From Tubiluchus corallicola (lineage: Eukaryota > Priapulida > Priapulimorpha > Priapulimorphida > Tubiluchidae): a stretch of 64,000 nt of DNA. This document shows, in pieces, positions 60,701 through 64,000 of this stretch. The notes beneath the pieces are model-generated. The model had not been told where the DNA came from, did not search any database, and was given only the letters and a program-made list of their open reading frames with translations. The translations under genes were made by a program, and so were the position numbers. Each line of letters opens with the position of its first letter. Position 1 is the stretch's first letter. The DNA is taken from NCBI GenBank assembly GCA_030141605.1, contig JAQGDQ010000289.1, forward strand, positions 127,001 through 191,000. Reading direction: 5' to 3'.

Positions 60701-63449
60701 AATTTACAGAAGATAAGATAATCCAGGAGAAAATAATTTCTTATCACTTTCTTTCCATGCTTGTTGTTGAAATTTAAACACTAATGCTTTGTTTCGTAAT
60801 AGAAGTACACAATTAAGAACTTCAGCTTAAGATAATTAATAATAGATTATTTCTAAAATGTTAAAAAATTTAATTAGTCACCCAAAGTAGTAAAGATTTA
60901 AATAAAAAAGAGTAACAAAAAGGCTCAAGGAAAATGGCTTAACTGGAATTAGGAAAGATGATCTCAAGTAGAAATAAGTTTTCAACAGATTTTTATGCTG
61001 TTTCAGTAAATTCGAAAAGTAATTATACTTTGAGTAATAAAACCATTTAATTAAGAAAGTTTAATTACTCTTACCATGACTGATTATAAATTATTTGTTT
61101 AAAAAAAATTGTTGAATATTTAGCAGAAATGCCTGAGTAGAAATGCTATGTCGATGGCATTTTCCTAACTGCCTTTCCATTGATAATTGTTATTTTCATC
61201 AATAAAAATAAAAATACCTATACCTACACAAAGCAAAACAACAAAGGTAAGAATTAAAAACACGAACGATTCCAACAAAAAAGAGCAATGATGAACAGCA
61301 ATGTTTATGAAATTTTAAACACATCAACATGCATATTAACTCAAACATATTGAATTATAAAACAAAGTAGAAAAAGGATACAATGTTTGGTACAGTGGAA
61401 TAATGGAGCGTTTAACTCTACTGGCATTAATGGCTGTTGCACGAACTAAGCCTGGCAGAACCTTTGCATCAACAATGGCACCATCAAATAACGGTCCAAA
61501 ATACGGAATCTGAAATTGAGTTAAGTTGTCAAAAGTTGGCCTCAATCATTATGTGGCATCACACTCTGTGAAATTACATACTTTCCAAAACTTTAAGTAT
61601 GGTAACCATAACTTGAGTACTATACAAAGAACAGAATTATTTTTTTGCAAACTGAACTGTGCAAAATTAACAAGAGATTCAAGAGTTTTACTGTCTAATT
61701 TTATTTAACATCTAAGCTGAATATCACATTAGATAAGTTTACTCGCTAGTTAAACAAATTTTTTATCAAACCTGTAGTAAATGCCTTACCTCTTGTTTTT
61801 TACAAATTTGTATGCGATACAGCAAATTTGGCAGCGGATAGATGACAATCATAACATCACCAAATTCAGTCGCGATGATTCCGCGCCGGTAGTCACGTGA
61901 ATGTTCCGACCAAACTATGTGAACTTCATCGTTACCTAGATGCCTCAACTATGAAACAAGAATATCTGTATATATCTGTGTATCTGTATCACATTCATAA
62001 CAAAACATGAATGCTACACCAATAGCTTACAAGTAGCAATGAAGAATTGCTTAAAGGAAACTTGCAAGTTTCTCGGTTACATGAACTTTTATGTTTGAGA
62101 ACAAAGTTAGAAACTTCAGCAATACAATTGTGATAAGTGTCTGACATACTTAACTAAATCAATTTAAAGACATGGTCAACCATTTCACAATTAGGCTATT
62201 ACTGTCGACTAGGAACATTTAAATCAAATCGTTAAACAACAGAATATTATTATTTTGTTTGTTTTTTGACGAAAGTCCAGCTATAAACAGTCGTATCTAT
62301 TTAACATACAGATGGTTGCTGGTGGAAGCAGAACCCATATCAGTATCAAGAATAACCCTTTAAAGGACAAGAAATGTGTACCTGGACTAAGATTCAGAAA
62401 AATGGCCTTAAAAAATTATATTATTTTATAGCAATTTTACGCGTATATTGTACTCGCATTGAAAGGATTTTTTGTTTGTTTTCATTTCAAATTGCCTGCA
62501 ATCTCCCGAATGTGCCATTACATATGTCATGTATGCACAACATAAATTGGGAAGAAAAGGAAATGTTAAACTATGTCCCAAAAAACTTTCCATTTATATT
62601 AATTTAGCATTTCGCTTCACTGCCTGAAAAACTTAGATAACTGCAAGAGGAAATTACCAATTATTTAAAATGTTTTCACCTATTGGTAAAATGTCATTGA
62701 CTCATCTCTAGGGTGCACCACTCACTAACCAAAAAATGTATTTTCCATTTTATTGACAAAATACAGTAATTTTAAATTTTACTTAGTTAGTGATATGTGT
62801 CTGCTACGAATGCTCAGATTATTTTTTCAAACTTCATCAGTGTTGTCTAAACTTGTTTCAAATGACCTATCGTCAAAATGGCTGCGTCTAACGGTCATCG
62901 AGTTTAAATTTACAGGTTTTATAATGCATCACTGTTGATGCAAGCCCATATGCAAAAACGCGGTATGTATATGGTATAAAATTTCAAGACAAATTTTTTA
63001 GGCTTTGCGTAAGTGGAGAGTTTTCTTGTGTTTTAAGATAAAATGCTGAACCGAGAGCAGATGCTCTCATGCAGAGAGCACATATGCGTCTTCCCGCAAA
63101 GAAATAAATAACTCAAAGCAGCACTGCAGATAGAACCCCTCAAGAGCAGTTCTTGCCATTTCCTGATCACCTTGCCATTTACTGATCACTATCAGTGTTG
63201 CTTAACTTTGCAGTGTGCAAGTAGGAAAATGTTGCAACCATTTAATTGTCTCCGTTGGCACACTCTTGAAAAAGAATGCGGAAATTTGGTTACCTTTACA
63301 TGCCGATGTTCATCAGTATTGGACGGAAAGCGAGTTGAGACATGAAATATCACTTCAACAGTAGATGTAGCATAATACGGAGCAGTATCACCTGTGGTCT
63401 TATTAGTTTGCAGCCCACCCATAAAACCCGGATGGGTTCCAAGATCAAC
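54710..63449 (-). CDS. RALGAPA1: Ral GTPase-activating protein catalytic alpha subunit, C-terminal six exons (partial)
   Basis: Minus-strand exons in order: 63294-63449, 61790-61948, 61382-61509, 56858-56985, 55480-55626, 54710-54825 (stop TAA). They total 834 nt and code for the last 277 aa; the 5' part lies beyond the right edge. The Rap/Ran-GAP-like catalytic domain is seen from [19 protein letters not shown] and [15 protein letters not shown] through [16 protein letters not shown] and DYRRGII, then [29 protein letters not shown] and [16 protein letters not shown]. The Asn in HLGND corresponds to the family's catalytic asparagine thumb. With the beta subunit it turns off RalA/RalB. After the GAP domain comes a Ser-rich linker ([19 protein letters not shown]) and a basic end. 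It may be co-orthologous to RALGAPA1 and RALGAPA2. Confidence 0.93.
55795..56857. other. RALGAPA intron with unexplained open frames
   Basis: Frames are open on both strands at 56111-56437 (plus) and 56237-56600 (minus, two overlapping frames). The minus frames together (with [19 protein letters not shown] and [13 protein letters not shown]) look more protein-like than the plus one and may be a decayed mobile element, but no family is recognised. Confidence 0.3.
56986..61381. other. RALGAPA large intron
   Basis: 4.4 kb of AT-rich sequence. No exon is required, because the flanking exons join in frame to give YQTFYEERAKY. No transposon could be identified. As the largest intron near INSM, it is a plausible place for enhancers, but nothing in the sequence proves it. 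Confidence 0.45.
61949..63293. other. RALGAPA intron between the first two visible GAP exons
   Basis: No other exon is needed: both flanking exons are phase 0 and the join gives RHVK followed by LRHLGND. No element is recognised. Confidence 0.4.
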
Positions 63450-64000
63450 CTGCAACATAATCATCCAAATACTAAATACTAAAAAAGACAGTAAAGAACA
63501 ACACAGAATTTCCTTTTTGCAAATATGGACAGCAGTAGCAGCTAAGCAGGTGCTTTTCTATGACGATTTAAACAAAATAATTACTGCAGAAACATGGTTA
63601 CTAAACTGTCATCTTTGAAATGCTTGAGCGTGCACTGATTTTAAGTTAATTAATTCTTAATGCTAGGAACCATACCATTAATATTTAATTCACACAATAA
63701 TTCACACAATGTTTGATTGTTTTAATAAAAAATTTTCATTGTCGGATATTAAATATCAATGCTCTGAGAGCAGTGTCTTTTTTAACATGTGGCGGATAAC
63801 TGGACAAGACCAAAATTAAAGTTGGAATTTACTTCATGTATTCTAACTTTACTCGCCACTCGACCACCAGTTCTGAAAGATTGCTGTTATACAGTACTGT
63901 CTTGTACCAGTGTACATTACAGTTAAAAAACATACAAGCAGAAAATTTCTAACTAGACAAAACTTTATTTGCATATGTTATAAGAATTTGTCCCAGCTAT
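63450..64000. other. RALGAPA intron reaching the right edge
   Basis: No upstream RALGAPA exon is seen in the last 550 bases. The next one must be beyond the window. Confidence 0.4.

Noticed and set aside
1-64000. CRISPR arrays, bacterial operons, riboswitches, rRNA
   Set aside because: None seen; the window is spliced animal nuclear DNA.

Overview
The window is animal nuclear DNA. It is AT-rich, its genes have many GT-AG introns, and it carries LINE, mariner, pogo and MITE debris plus many microsatellites. The protein-coding genes are ordinary metazoan families (TBCE, DESI2, INSM, RALGAPA). The LINE, Penelope-like and mariner remnants and the PAN plus C-type lectin gene fit an invertebrate, possibly marine, but the species cannot be named from sequence alone. 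There are no prokaryotic, CRISPR or operon features.

Layout. Positions 1-4.6 kb are mostly non-coding, with a tRNA-like SINE head, a diverged tandem duplication and one candidate first exon of an unidentified membrane protein on the minus strand (4264-4519). Positions 4.8-11.0 kb are a transposon nest: a LINE 3' end, a long decayed CR1/L2-like LINE and a third LINE 3' end into which a 432-bp pogo-like element has inserted. A mariner transposase relic lies at 12.7-13.0 kb.

Positions 13.4-29.7 kb hold a complete tubulin chaperone E gene (TBCE, plus strand, 13 coding exons, 537 aa). Its 7-kb eighth intron hosts a complete two-exon minus-strand gene for a secreted PAN/apple plus C-type lectin protein (238 aa), a hammerhead-ribozyme-like core and two LINE fragments. 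Convergent to TBCE is DESI2 (minus strand, 5 exons, 177 aa, 33.2-39.7 kb), a PPPDE deSUMOylating isopeptidase. Positions 39.7-47.0 kb are non-coding, with inverted repeats, a cluster of CACGTG E-boxes and a polypurine tract.

Positions 46966-48879 are a single-exon INSM-type zinc-finger repressor (637 aa, SNAG motif, six zinc-finger-like modules). Tail-to-tail with it lies the 3' part of a RalGAP catalytic alpha subunit gene (RALGAPA, minus strand, last six coding exons, 54.7-63.4 kb), which runs off the right edge.

Most notable result: the INSM plus RALGAPA neighbourhood, in the same tail-to-tail orientation as I recall for the human pairs INSM1/RALGAPA2 and INSM2/RALGAPA1. This suggests an ancient linkage, perhaps held by INSM enhancers in the RALGAPA side. 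I found no convincing wholly new molecular system. The coding models were built by hand from splice sites and reading-frame continuity and all close in frame.
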